Positions 35,047 through 45,564 of a stretch of DNA of 64,000 nucleotides are shown here, piece by piece (the stretch's first letter is position 1; every line of letters begins with the position of its first letter). The stretch comes from Paracyclopina nana (lineage: Eukaryota > Arthropoda > Copepoda > Cyclopoida > Cyclopettidae): contig JAGUCH010000004.1 of NCBI GenBank assembly GCA_019096065.1, positions 6,882,001 through 6,946,000 of the forward strand, given 5' to 3'. Below the pieces are notes generated by a model, which was not told where the DNA came from, searched no databases, and was given only the letters and a program-made list of their open reading frames with translations. A program made the position numbers and the translations under genes.

Positions 35047-36080
35047 GCGGTGTATGGAGCTAGATAAGCGTAATCACGTCTTTGCAAATCAAGACGCATA
35101 TTGTGTGATTTGCTAGCCAAAACAAACAATTCAGTAACTTTTATTTAACAAAACCATCTCGGAAGCATTCTTTTTGACTTTTTGTTCAGACTTCAGTCAA
35201 CGCTCAACAGCCTACTCCAGAGACTTGCTGACCTACCCTTACATGTCTCTTGAAAAGAGCCTGAAACGTGTCTTCTATTATATCTGGATACATTGAGTTG
35301 CCTAGCATGGTAGACTTGAAGAGTTGGCGTCATTTTGAGCCGTTTGAAGAGGAATTTCGAGCCAAAACTAGGTAAAGGTGTCCATAAATGGACAGCGGAG
35401 GGCGGGCCTACGGAAATATTTGAAAGTATAGCCCTTTATTTTAATAAAAAAAATGGAAAGCATGCTTCATATCACAAAGCTTTTTCATTCAGCAACCTTT
35501 GACTCGAAATAAGCCAAGATGACGACGACGATAAACCAAGGGTTTTTGATCCGAGGGATCGATTGCTATCTAAATCATGAATAAAGCGAGTATCTCGTAT
35601 GAAATCTTATATTGAACTGAACTCAAGTCTTTGCGAACAATCGGCACGTAACTTAGTAATGAGAAGTACAGCGGGGCGTTAATTTACATACAATTTACAT
35701 TTACATTTCTGATCAAACTCCCCCTCCTCCGAAGTATTAGTGGCGGCGAAGTTTTCTTCATTCGAGTCGCGACATACAATTTACATCTACATTTCTGATC
35801 AACCTTCACTTTTAAATGGAGCTGAGTCACATGTGTAGTTAATAGTTCAACTTTATTATATGACAGAGCGGCAATCATCCAACGCACATTGCTGAGCAGA
35901 TTGCAAAGGTTGAAAATGGTCGTAGTCATAGGTGGTGCAATTTTAAGGAAATCTGTCACTCCACTTCACCAAGTAAATAAGTTTGACCTTGGCAAATTTT
36001 GGCGGGCTCAGCTTGCCAAGATTGCCACTCTCTCTGATGTACAGTTGAACTAGTAGTTGCACTCAGGTTCAAATATGCTA
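35047..36080. other. Intergenic, short direct repeat only
   Basis: No gene recognised. A 30 bp string beginning acatacaatttacat is repeated at 35686 and 35772 (86 bp apart). Confidence 0.4.
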
Positions 36081-38990
36081 ATATTAAGAAGACCTGTGTC
36101 CTATGCATGGATCAACTGAGACAAACTCAGACCAGGACCAACTGTTTGCTAGAGCCAGGACCAACTATCGGGCAGCTGTGCTTGGATCAACTAAGACATA
36201 CTGTACTTGGAATACTCCAACGGATTGCCCTTGGATAGACATAACTCATAGTCCCTGGATTAACTTTGAAGACAAACTGTCCTTGGATCAATGAAATGGA
36301 TAGTCCTTGGATCGACTACTCTGACTTAGCAGGACTTGGGTCAAGTATTTCAAACTGTGACTGGATAGCCTGACAAATCTGATTGTCCCTGCACCAAAAA
36401 ACGGATCAAACTTGGATTGAAAGCTAGAAAAGCATGCGGCTCCAAAACTGTACTCAAGAAGCTGGAATAGGACCTACCAGAACATACTGTGCTAGAAACT
36501 AATGTGACGGTAATGGAATAGAGTCTACTCCATGACAGAGCTAGAATAGGAACTACTGTGACGATACCGGAATAGAATCTACTCCATAACAGAGCAGGAA
36601 TAGGATCTACTGTGACAGTACAGGAATAGAAACTACTGTGACAGACCAGGAACAGCATCTTTACCAGACTTGGGATTTAAACAATTGCTAATGCATGCCA
36701 TAATAGAATTTAGGCTGACCTAATACTCTGAATTTGTTGAAACCAAAGCTGAAATGCAATTTACTTTACAACCTAGCTGATACTTCAGGACTTGGCCAAA
36801 ACATTCAAGATTTGGACTTCAGGACTTGGCCACTACATTCAAGATTTGGACTTTAGGACTTGGCTGAACCTTAAGGACTTGCCTCTCACTTCAAGACTTG
36901 CTTTTAACTTCATGATTTACCTTAACTTCAGAACTTGGCCAATACTTCAGGACTTGTCTCTAGCTTCAAGACTTAGCCAATACTTAGGACTTAGTTGAAA
37001 CTTCAGGACTTACCAAAATTTCAGGACTTGGCCAATACTTCAGGATTTGGCCAAAACTTAAGGGCTTGCCTATAACTCCAAGACTTGCCTATAAGTTCAA
37101 GACTTGTGTTTTACTTATTAGACTATGACTTTTTATGCCAAAGTTCTTCCTGACTGAAAAACATGGCCAAGACTTCTAGGACTTGTTGCATACTTCAATA
37201 TATCTTATTTGTCATGACCTTAATCACTTAGCTGATTTATCTACCTGATGTATTACTAACTTTGCTGGCCTAGTTTTTGTTCTAGTGGATTCTATTCCTT
37301 TTCTGTCTTTGTAGTAGATGTAAGTACAGGTCTGTAGATGCTATTCCTGTTATGTTACACAGTAGATCCTATTCCAGTTCTGTCACAGTAGTTTCTATTC
37401 CTGGTCCGTTGTGGCAGTAGATTCAATTCCGGGTCCAGTGTAGATGCTAGTCCAGGTGCATCACAGTAGTTTCTAGTCCAGGTCCATAGTAGATCCTAGG
37501 ATAGGAGCCCTTACACACAGCGGGCTGCTCAGAAATAGTAAAGAAACTGGCCGAATTGGCTGTTGCACAATTGCATTTTTGGCGCTGCACCCTGTACATT
37601 GTTAGAATGCAGCAACAAACTGTCCCTGTATTGACAAAAACATTCTGTCCTTGGATAGACTGGCAGAACAGACTATCCTTGGATAGACTGGCAAAAGAGA
37701 CTACCATGGCTGGAGAAAGTGCTCAGCAACTGAATTTTGACTCTTGCAGCAAAAGTATAGCTACATTTGAGACAGTATTTCAAAATCTTTTTCTTATAGC
37801 CCTAAGCTAAAAACAGTCTATCATATCTCCTCATTCCATAAATTTCCAGGCCCAATTTCAATTGATTATCCTGAAATGGTGTCTTGGTTATTTTTTTGTC
37901 ACAATATCTTGATTGCCTCAAAATGGCCAAACTGTTCTTCTTTTTCTCCAAAAATGGACTATATCCAAGAAAAATTTATTTTTAAGGCAAAATTTCATCT
38001 TATTTGTCAATATCTACTACTTTGGGCACTTTTGATAGCCAAGAAGTCATTCAAAAATAAGATGCTGAAAATTGGTCTTGAAATGAGAATTTGGCCAATT
38101 GGTGGAATTTCTAGAGATTGCGGAAATGGCTTTTTATGTGAGTTGGTATTTCTTGTCGAACCCAATATATGTCTGTCCTGGTCTATCTACGGCCTGTGTG
38201 TTCTGATTGTCGATCCAATGATGATCCATGGATTATCTGTAAAAGTAATTGATCCAAGAACGATTTATTTTGTCCATGAGAGGCCAATTTGTCGTAGTCT
38301 ATCCATGGACGATCCATTGTGAATCCAAGGGAAGGAGTCCCAACTGTTCTAATAGATTTTAGTCAGTTCTTGGACCTGGCTGCCCAAAATTTACCTATGT
38401 CATGGTAAATCTAAGTCAGCAATGGATTACTTGGATAAAAACTCCTCAATTCAGCTATGGTTTCCAAAGTCAGAAATGGTGACTCAAGTCACTCCTTAAG
38501 TGGCTGCACAAGGTGAAGCTTAATAAGGCTTGGCTACCCAAGTCATTCCTAAGTAGTTTGTGTTTAACCAAGTCAGCCCAAGCTAGTTAAGTCACAAGTC
38601 AGTTAGGTTACACAAATGAGCCCCAACTTAGTATGTTAGAATAATAGAATATTAGTTGGTCCCTGTCATGCTATGTTCTGGGTCAGTCATACCAGTAGGC
38701 CATGTTCCTGAAATGTTTTGTTGGTCATGATCTGGGTCCTTCTTTTGGAAGTCAGACTGAAGGCCTACCCTTGACATTTTGCTGAAATTGCACAAGAGGC
38801 TGTAGGCCTCTGTGCTGAATGTGGTAGTGTTTCTTTTTCCAAAGAGGGGATTTGAAACTTATCCCAAAAACTCAAAACTGCAATATACATCCTACTTGGA
38901 TCAACTACTTGTACAGTCCTTGGATCAACAAGAGGGATACTACTTGGATCGATTGTTAGAACACACACTCCTTGGATAGACAGGACAGAG
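36081..38990. repeat. Degenerate island of iterated short motifs
   Basis: Successive blocks of imperfect iterations: tccttggatcaact (36100-36320), ggaatagaatctactgtgac (36470-36660), cttcaggacttggcca (36785-37200), then the reverse complement of the second block (agtagattctattcc, 37290-37500), tccttggatagac again (37620-37700), its complement (gatccaag, 38210-38330), an aagtca-rich tract (38470-38640) and tccttggatcaac (38890-38980). The mirrored order suggests the decayed halves of one or more large inverted-repeat elements. No credible coding exon. Confidence 0.55.
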
Positions 38991-38999
38991 ATGCATTGG

Positions 39000-39600
39000 G
39001 AAGGGAGAGGGGGCAGGCCTTTTGCCCACTCTCAATAATATGCTTCAATAACTTTGTTGATAGCAGTTTGAGTTATGAGGGCCCAGCCTCCCAAAAATAA
39101 TTAGAGTGGGCGGGTTTTTGATCCGCTCCAACTAATATTTCCTGCCTATTGCTCTTCTTAAAATTTTGTATTTTCAAAAAGCACTTAATATCAAACTAGA
39201 AACATCACATATACAAAGGAATCATGGTGCCTGATTGGTTTTTGTACAGCTTCTTGTTTCAAACAGGGGAGCAACACAAGTCACAGTGAAATGTGGAGGG
39301 CAGGCCTTTTGCCCACTCCCAATAATGTGCTTCAATCAATTTGTTGATAGTATTGCAGTTTGAGTTATGAGAGCCCTCCCTCCCAAAAATAATGAGAATG
39401 GGCGGGCCTTTGGCCCGCTCTCACTTACACTGCCTGAATATTGCTCTTCTTAAAATGTCCTTGTTGCAAAAAGCATATAATATCAGAGAAGAAGCATACA
39501 AAGGAATCATGGTGGGTCATTGGTTTTTGTTGTTTCCATTTTCAAACAGGGGAGCAATATATGTCACAGTGAAATGTGGAGGGCGGGTCTTCTTCTGCCC
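39000..39600. repeat. Two tandem units of about 285 bp with GC-rich hairpins
   Basis: The string cagtgaaatgtggagggc recurs at 39284 and 39569, and ccttttgcccactc at 39019 and 39305, so the period is about 285 bp. Each unit carries one or two inverted GC stems of the type gggcgggcc-ttt-ggcccgct. The 3' part of the unit is shared with the SINE copies that follow. Confidence 0.7.
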
Positions 39601-39634
39601 GCTCCCACAAATATTGCCCGAATATTACTGAATA

Positions 39635-39922
39635 ATTTGTTTGGTGTAGGGGCAAACCAAAACATTTGTTCAACTTTTGCTATGAATGATACTGCAAAGA
39701 GTTGGAAAAATTGTGTGATGTTCTGATGGCTCAGTGACAGAGTGTTAGATTGCAATGCAGTCCAATCCAGGTTCAAATCCCGGTATAGACAAACATTTTT
39801 TGTCTTTTTCTGAATAACAGTTTACTTCCTGGTCGATATCCTGGTGCAGTTTCCTGGCTAAAAACTGGGGAGTGACATAGGTCACAGGGAAATGTGGAGG
39901 GCGGGCCTACGGCCCGCCCTCA
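39635..39922 (+). mobile_element. tRNA-derived SINE, copy 1
   Basis: Pol III box A (tggctcagtg, 39727-39736) and box B (ggttcaaatcc, 39770-39780) are spaced as in a tRNA, but acceptor and T stems do not pair, so this is not a functional tRNA gene. Downstream is a shared tail (acttcctggtcgatatcctg, ggctaaaaactggggagtga) that ends in the hairpin ggagggcgggcc-tac-ggcccgccctc at 39897-39922. Copy 2 is at 40327-40634. Confidence 0.78.
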
Positions 39923-39989
39923 TAAAAAATTGAGTTGGGGCGGGCCTTTTGCCCGCTCCCAATAATATGCATCAATCAAATTGTATATT

Positions 39990-40205
39990 GACTCCTCATT
40001 CAAAACATTTGAGCGACGCCTAGCGGAAAAATTCGGGTCGTAACGTAGGCGAAAATTGAATAAAGGCGATGCACCTTTTTTAGGGCACAATAAAAAAGTA
40101 GTAGTTTCTCGATCCCTCAATGACAAGATTTTAACCTACTATTTTGATGACTTACGTCCGATAGCTGCCTCGCTAGTTGATTGTTATTGTTATGAGTGAG
40201 GAGTC
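39990..40205. mobile_element. Small MITE, copy B, 216 bp, inverted relative to copy A
   Basis: Same element as 34462-34675 read on the other strand; begins gactcctcattcaaaac and ends gagtgaggagtc. It interrupts a third GC-rich unit that starts near 39937. Confidence 0.78.
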
Positions 40206-40326
40206 TATAGCATTGCTGTTTGTGTTTAATGGGATGAAGGTTTAAATCCCATCTTTGGAAAAACAGTAACTGCCATATTCTGCCCAGAGGCCTACGGCCA
40301 CTGGGCAGAATGCGGCCATCATACAA

Positions 40327-40634
40327 AATTTGCTTGGGGTACAGGCAATCCTAAAAATTTGCTCAACTTCAACTTTTTCATTGATAATGCTGATCAGAGA
40401 AGTAAATTTTATGTGATGCTTTGGTGGCTCAGTGACAGAGTGTCTGATTGCAATGCAGTCAGACCCAGGTTCAAATCCCACAACAGGCAGTTATTTTTCT
40501 GGTTTTTTCTGGATTGCAATTTACTTCCTGGTCGATATCCTGGTTTGGTTTCCTGGTGCAGTTTCCTGGCTAAAAACTGGGGAGTGACATAGGTCACAGC
40601 GAAATGTGGAGGGCGGGCCTTCGGCCCGCCCTCC
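40327..40634 (+). mobile_element. tRNA-derived SINE, copy 2, ending 40 bp before the RCBTB-like start
   Basis: Box A tggctcagtg at 40425-40434 and box B ggttcaaatcc at 40468-40478. It is homologous to copy 1 from tttgcttggggtacagg through the terminal hairpin ggagggcgggcc-ttc-ggcccgccctcc (40608-40634), a perfect 12 bp stem with a 3 nt loop. The first in-frame ATG of the RCC1/BTB gene is only 41 bp further on, so its 5' UTR or an upstream splice site must lie within or across this element. Confidence 0.8.
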
Positions 40635-40674
40635 AATCAAAGTGGCTTGGCCTTTTCAAAAAAATGCAGCTTTT

Positions 40675-42378
40675 ATGCTAACATCTGAAGATGACATTTA
40701 TGAAGTTGGCTTAAAAACTGGGGTCTGGTTTCCATGTGGGAGAGGGGAGAGAATGCCATCTTGGACTTGGAAGCCAAGAAAAGTCGGAGCATTATCCCAG
40801 AAAAAAGTGATCAAACTGGCTTTTGGAAATATTAACACGCATGCCTTGGCCTTGACTAAAAGTGGATTGGTCTATGAATGGGGACAAAAAGATGGCCTCA
40901 GCATTTCTCAGCCTTCTTTAGTTCAAGGTCCCCTTCAAGGAAAAATTGTCACTTCCATCGCCTGTGGAGCCTGCCATAGGTAGGTTAAATGATACCCATC
41001 AGCTTTTTCTTTTTTTTAGTTGAACCACCGTGGAAGAAAAATTAATGAATTCATGAAAAAATTTTGGTTGTAGCTCAGAATTTCATACTACTTCATGAGC
41101 ATACTAATTAGAATATATTTTTTACGTAATAGTTTGGTCTTGACGAATGAGGGAGAAGTCTTCTCATGGGGAGAAAACGAATGTGGTCAAATGTGTGATG
41201 GCACCACAACCTTTGCTCACACGCCCAAAAAAATCACATATAAGCCAACATCCCAAAACCCAGACTCATTTGTTGTTCAAGTGGCTTGTGGTGGACATCA
41301 TTCGATGATTCTCCTCAATTCCGGTGAAGTCTTCAGTTGGGGCATCAATGAGAAGGGCCAACTTGGCTTGGGCCACAAAAGATCAGAGCTAATGCTACCA
41401 ACTCATGTCAATGCTTTGGAGAGTGTTTTCATTGAGAAAATAGCATGTGGCTATTCCTTTACACTTGCCTTATCTAAATGTGGGCGTCTCTATGGCTGGG
41501 GAGAAAATAGGTGGGGTCAGCTTGGGACAGGAGACACCAAAGATTATGATACACCCAGGAGGATTGCCAAGACATGTGGCAAATTCACTGACATTGCAGC
41601 CTTTCCCGATTACGATAAGGCTGTAGCATTTTGTGGATCAACCCAAACTTGCTTTGTATGGGGATTATGTGGTACTGATGAAAGTGACCAATATAAGCTC
41701 AAGAGTGTCTTAGAGCCAATGGAAACTCCACACAAAAGCATTCCAGAGGCTTATTTCTTCAGTTGGAGGTGGAATGATGTTGCCTATCCTGGTCCAGTTG
41801 AGGTCACTCCAAAAGACCTCAAATGTGAGCCAAGCAAGCCACGAACTCTTAAGGATAGCTTTAGACTAGCTTTTAACAACAGCAAGACTTCCAATGTGAA
41901 ATTCCTTGTGGATGGTCAAGAGTTGCATGCTCACAAGGATGTGCTCATGATTCGGTGTGAGCACTTCATCAACCTGTTCAAGGAATGCTGGAAAAATGAT
42001 GGTAACACCATCAAGATCAATGACATCTCTTATTCTGTCTACAAGGCATTTCTCTATTATCTCTACACTGATGAGGTGGAGTTGACATCAACTGAGGATG
42101 CCATTGAGCTCCTTGATTTGGCCAATGCCTATTTCGAGGCTGAATTGAAGAATAGATGTGTGGAGTTTTTAATTGAAGCCATAGACTTGGAAAATGCTGC
42201 CATGGTCTGTGCTGCTTCAATCAAATATGAGCTTATTGACCTAGAAAAAATGAGCATGAAATTCTTCTTTGACAACTTGGCTGATGTGGTCAAGACTGAA
42301 GCATTTTCGAAGCTGGATGCTGGTATGTGCAAGTCAATCCTGGCAAAGGCTGGAGCATTAAAGGTCCACAAAAATTGA
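40675..42378 (+). CDS. RCC1-repeat/BTB protein (RCBTB1/2 type), at least 516 aa
   Basis: RCBTB proteins combine an N-terminal RCC1 propeller with a BTB domain and are proposed CUL3 substrate adaptors. Exons 40675-40979 and 41133-42378 join in phase 2. The RCC1 repeats show the VFSWGENECGQ, EVFSWGINEKGQLGLGH, RLYGWGENRWGQLGTGD and CFVWGLCG signatures; the BTB domain starts near 355 (VKFLVDGQELHAHKDVLMIR, EHFINLFKECW, FLYYLYTDEVEL) and a BACK-like helix bundle ends the chain. Compared with human RCBTB1 (531 aa) about 38 N-terminal residues are missing. The reading frame stays open upstream of ATG 40675 into the SINE, so either the protein starts here or a first exon lies farther left. AATAAA about 90 bp past the stop. 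Confidence 0.85.
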
Positions 42379-42629
42379 TCTACTTTTTGTTCACCTGATG
42401 AGAAACAATCAATGCAGCTTTTTTACAATGTCCTTAGGAAATATTATTTTTGACATATCTTTGAGAAATAAAGTATTTGAAAAAAGAGCCAGATATGGTG
42501 CCAAAAGAAAAGGTAACCCTGGTTCTTTCACAATGCCATGCAGTCTGGCACAGGTAGCTGCTGATTCTAGGAGTGAACCAAGGTCATTTAAGCTGGTACA
42601 CTACTCATTGCACACCTGTGACTTACATC

Positions 42630-43076
42630 ATGGCCAAAATCTTGGCCTTTGTTGTTTTGTTGGCCTTGAAGGCCTCCAATGCTGGAGAAATCAATAGACA
42701 ATCAATAGTATTTCATGAAGAGACACCTGAAGTGTTTTATTGTCCTCAAGAAAAGCCCATTTCTTTGGAAGGCATGATTGTCAAGGCTAAACCTTTGTCA
42801 GCCCTGTGTGAGCATGAAGGCCATGGCCTTCCTGCTGACTACAAATCTGACTGCTGGAATGATGTGGATGAGACCGAGTATGCTTGCGAGGAGAAGAAGA
42901 GAATTTTGCTTCAGTTGGAGCCACCAGGCTCTGAAAATGCCATTTTTGACAATTATGTGCCCATCTTTGTGCCTGGTGAATACAAAATTGCCAAACTGGA
43001 CAAGGATGGCAACCAAATTCTTGAGGATGAATCTAAAGAAGAGTCCAGTAAAAGGAAGCCCAAGCATGACTTCTAA
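42630..43076 (+). CDS. Small secreted protein of unknown function, 148 aa
   Basis: Single exon. Signal peptide about 1-18 (AKILAFVVLLALKASNAG). The mature part has four cysteines (FYCPQ, ALCEH, DCWN, YACEE), enough for two disulfides, a conserved-looking GEYKIAKLDKDGN near 120 and a charged Lys/Glu/Ser-rich tail. The ATG at 42630 is chosen because it gives the signal peptide; upstream in-frame codons would hide it. Not recognised. Same strand as and 251 bp after the RCBTB-like gene; AATAAA about 35 bp after the stop; its 3' end faces the COMM-domain gene 55 bp away. Confidence 0.75.
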   Translation: MAKILAFVVLLALKASNAGEINRQSIVFHEETPEVFYCPQEKPISLEGMIVKAKPLSALCEHEGHGLPADYKSDCWNDVDETEYACEEKKRILLQLEPPGSENAIFDNYVPIFVPGEYKIAKLDKDGNQILEDESKEESSKRKPKHDF

Positions 43077-43131
43077 CTTCTGTGATAACCAACATGTTAA
43101 CCAAACTTACTAATAAATCCATTATAGTTGC

Positions 43132-43383
43132 TCACTGATCCTTCAATAGTTTATTCTCCTTGATTTCTTCTAGCACAGTCAAAGCCTGAGCTACTTTGAA
43201 TCGCAGCTCTGAGAATTCCTCCATTTTGAGGCTCTTTGTTGCTTTTTCGCCATTGTCATACTTTAAAAACAGCCTCAGCATTGGTTTCAAGGCCAGTGAT
43301 GGGTCAGACGAGGCCAAAATCACCTCTAAAGACCACTCAACCTTTTCAAGCTTGGGAATTATGCTCTTATCTCCACCCTCCAT
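43132..43383 (-). CDS. Short COMM-domain protein, COMMD6-like, 83 aa
   Basis: COMMD proteins form the ten-subunit Commander ring used with CCDC22/CCDC93 in endosomal recycling. This one is almost only the COMM domain: EKVEWSLEVILASSDPSLAL, a long β-strand region, then FSELRFKVAQALTVLEEIKE, matching the family pattern W-x-L/V-x(3)-hydrophobic … F-x-E-L-R-x-x-V-A-x-x-L. Lack of the N-terminal helical domain and the size match COMMD6 (85 aa in human), but a paralogue cannot be excluded. Start ATG 43383 is the first in-frame ATG giving MEGGDKS. Head-to-head with ERI2: the two original start codons are only 256 bp apart. Confidence 0.75.
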   Translation of the reverse strand: MEGGDKSIIPKLEKVEWSLEVILASSDPSLALKPMLRLFLKYDNGEKATKSLKMEEFSELRFKVAQALTVLEEIKENKLLKDQ

Positions 43384-43650
43384 TTTGACGCAATTTCTAA
43401 AATAATATGCATGGGAGTTTTTGTATAAAAAAGGAAACACATTGGGCAACCAAAAAATGAGACACCAGAAACAACATTTTTGAGAAAATGTGGATGTTAT
43501 TAAAAATTAATAGATAGACAATTAAGTATGGTTGGCATTGCTTGGAGCTTATTTTCAGACTTTTTATGGTAATCTGGTACCTCTGTGAAGGAGCCCGAGC
43601 TGTCAGTTCTAGCTCAGTTTTTCAAAACAAAGTTCAAATATGGGCAAAAC

Positions 43651-44288
43651 CAGAGACTTAGATTACTAGAGAAGCGAAATTACGTGACGTCATAGGGGGT
43701 GCGTGCCTCTTTTTTGGGACGCTCCAAAAGAGAATACAATGGCTTTTTGGCGCTGGCTGCCTGAGTTTGGGCTGGGGCTGACTTTTCATTCCAAATATTT
43801 CAGAAATGATCCATTTGTGATCAATGTCAAGTATAGTTTGAATGTAAGTTGACCAAGTACCTCTAACTTTTATTATCGACAGTTTTAAGGTTCTTATTGA
43901 AAGTTTCAATTTATTTAAGAATCATTTTTATGGTACAGCCATTTTATCGTTCCCGGCTGAGCGTTCCTGGAAATGGCTAAACACTTTCAGAAAAAGTCGA
44001 TTTTTGAACATATATGATCAAACTTGCGAATCTGGTTACTCTGATATCATTTGACGGAAAATCTCGGCTCTAAGGAAACCAAGGCAGTATGTCTAATCTC
44101 TTTCTGATATAGCACTGATTTTGGCGTTACTCTAAATGGGATTTTTATTGTCAAACAAATGCCGAGTGTGGCATTTTTTGAAAGTATACGTTTACATAAA
44201 AGTGATGAAAAAGATAACTTATTGACGCGTAGCAGAAAAGTGGAATGTTTACATTTTTACTTCGCTTCTCTTATAATCTAAGTCTCTG
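43651..44288. mobile_element. hAT-type MITE no. 5, 638 bp, inserted into the start of ERI2
   Basis: Inverted ends of about 28 bp (cagagacttagatta is perfect, then one or two mismatches before agagaagcgaa) and a perfect 8 bp target duplication ggcaaaac (43643-43650, 44289-44296). No transposase. The duplicated target falls in codons 2-4 of the ERI2 reading frame. Confidence 0.94.
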
Positions 44289-44399
44289 GGCAAAACTTAC
44301 GACCTAGCTTTGAAACAAGGCCTGGTCAAGACCAGAGTTTTGAGTGACCTTCATAAAAAGGCCTCAAGTGATGCAAATTCTCAGACATTCAAGTTTTTC

Positions 44400-45469
44400 A
44401 TGGTGATTGACTTTGAAGCCACTTGCTGGCCTGACAAAAGAGGCATGAATGAAATCATAGAATTCCCAGCTGTGATCCTTGAGGCCAAAACATTGCAAAT
44501 CCTTGAAAATCAGTTCCATCATTATGTGCAGCCAACAGAAGAGCCTTTCCTGTCAGAATTCTGCCGAAAGTTGACTGGAATCAGCCAGCAGCAAGTGGAA
44601 AATGGAGCTCCCTTGGGAGCTACCTTGTTGCTTTTCAATAATTGGCTGAAAAAGAGCTTCCCTAAGTTGTCATTCAACTCATTAGGTATAAAAAATGCAT
44701 AATTTATAAATTGCCTCTCAATAATCACATTTTGGCTAACAACTTTGAAAGTAAGAGAATCAATCTTTGCTTTGCTTTTTCAGGTGAGAATAACTGTGCA
44801 GTTGTCACATGGACTGACTGGGATCTCAATGTCTGCCTTGATTTGGAGTGCAAGAGGAAAAACTTGAATGTCCCCGATTGTTTGAAGGCCTGGATTGATT
44901 TAAAATATGTCTACAAGTCATTTTATGGTAGGCAGCCTCAAGGCTTGAATGGAGCCATGAAGGAACTTGGCCTTGCCTTTGAAGGGAGAGAACATTCTGG
45001 CCTTTGTGATGCTCAGAGCACTGCCAAACTCTTAGCCAAAATGATCCAGGATGGATGCACTCTTGGTTTAACCAAAGCAAAAAGTAAAAGCATCGATCCT
45101 AAGTTGGGCTTTAACGTAGTAAGCTAACAAGAATTTCTTTTTTTCACATTGAATAATGAATCCAGATTTCAGACTCCTAAACCATCTTCATCAGTATCTT
45201 CATCCAGGATAGCAAAGACAACTCCCAAGAGTTCAGGCCTCAGGGATGTGACCAACACAGTTTCAATGCGGAAAACTCCACCCTTATGTAAATGTGGTCG
45301 AAGGAGCAAGCATCTTGTGGCCATCAAACCTGGGCCTAATCAGGGTCGCAGATTTTATTCTTGCCCAGTGAAATCTGGAGGACTAGGATGTCAGTTTTTC
45401 CTATGGGACAATTGTTCTAATGTTGGTCAAAGTCCTGCTTTCAAAACTCCTGTGATCAAACGTAACTGA
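44400..45469 (+). CDS. ERI2: ERI2-type 3'-5' exoribonuclease with GRF zinc finger; start displaced by a MITE
   Basis: DEDDh exonuclease of the ERI1 family. Exons 44400-44685, 44784-45118, 45173-45469 (305 aa from this ATG). Catalytic motifs: VIDFEATCW (D and E of motif I), WTDWDLNVCL (motif II), GREHSGLCDAQST (H and D of motif III). The last exon holds a GRF-type zinc finger, KTPPLCKCGRRSKHL…FYSCP…CQFFLWD, as in human ERI2. Joining the DNA left of the MITE (ATG at 43640) to that on its right in frame gives 38 additional residues starting MGKTYDLALKQGL, comparable in length and pattern to the human N-terminus. In the present sequence the old ATG meets a stop after nine codons in the MITE, so translation most likely begins at 44400, immediately before motif I. 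Confidence 0.87.
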
Positions 45470-45564
45470 GATTATTACCAATATATTCATAGTAACCTAA
45501 AATATGTTAAGTGTTTTTATTGTTTTTAATGGTCTTGTTCACCAAAACCTTTTTAAACCTCACA

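Noticed and set aside
35200-35300. A possible isolated terminal exon near 35.2 kb
   Set aside because: A short open frame follows an acceptor-like site, but no partner exon or family match could be found.
39727-39800. Possible tRNA genes at 39.7 and 40.4 kb
   Set aside because: Boxes A and B match, but acceptor and T stems do not pair and both copies share non-tRNA tails, so they are SINE heads.
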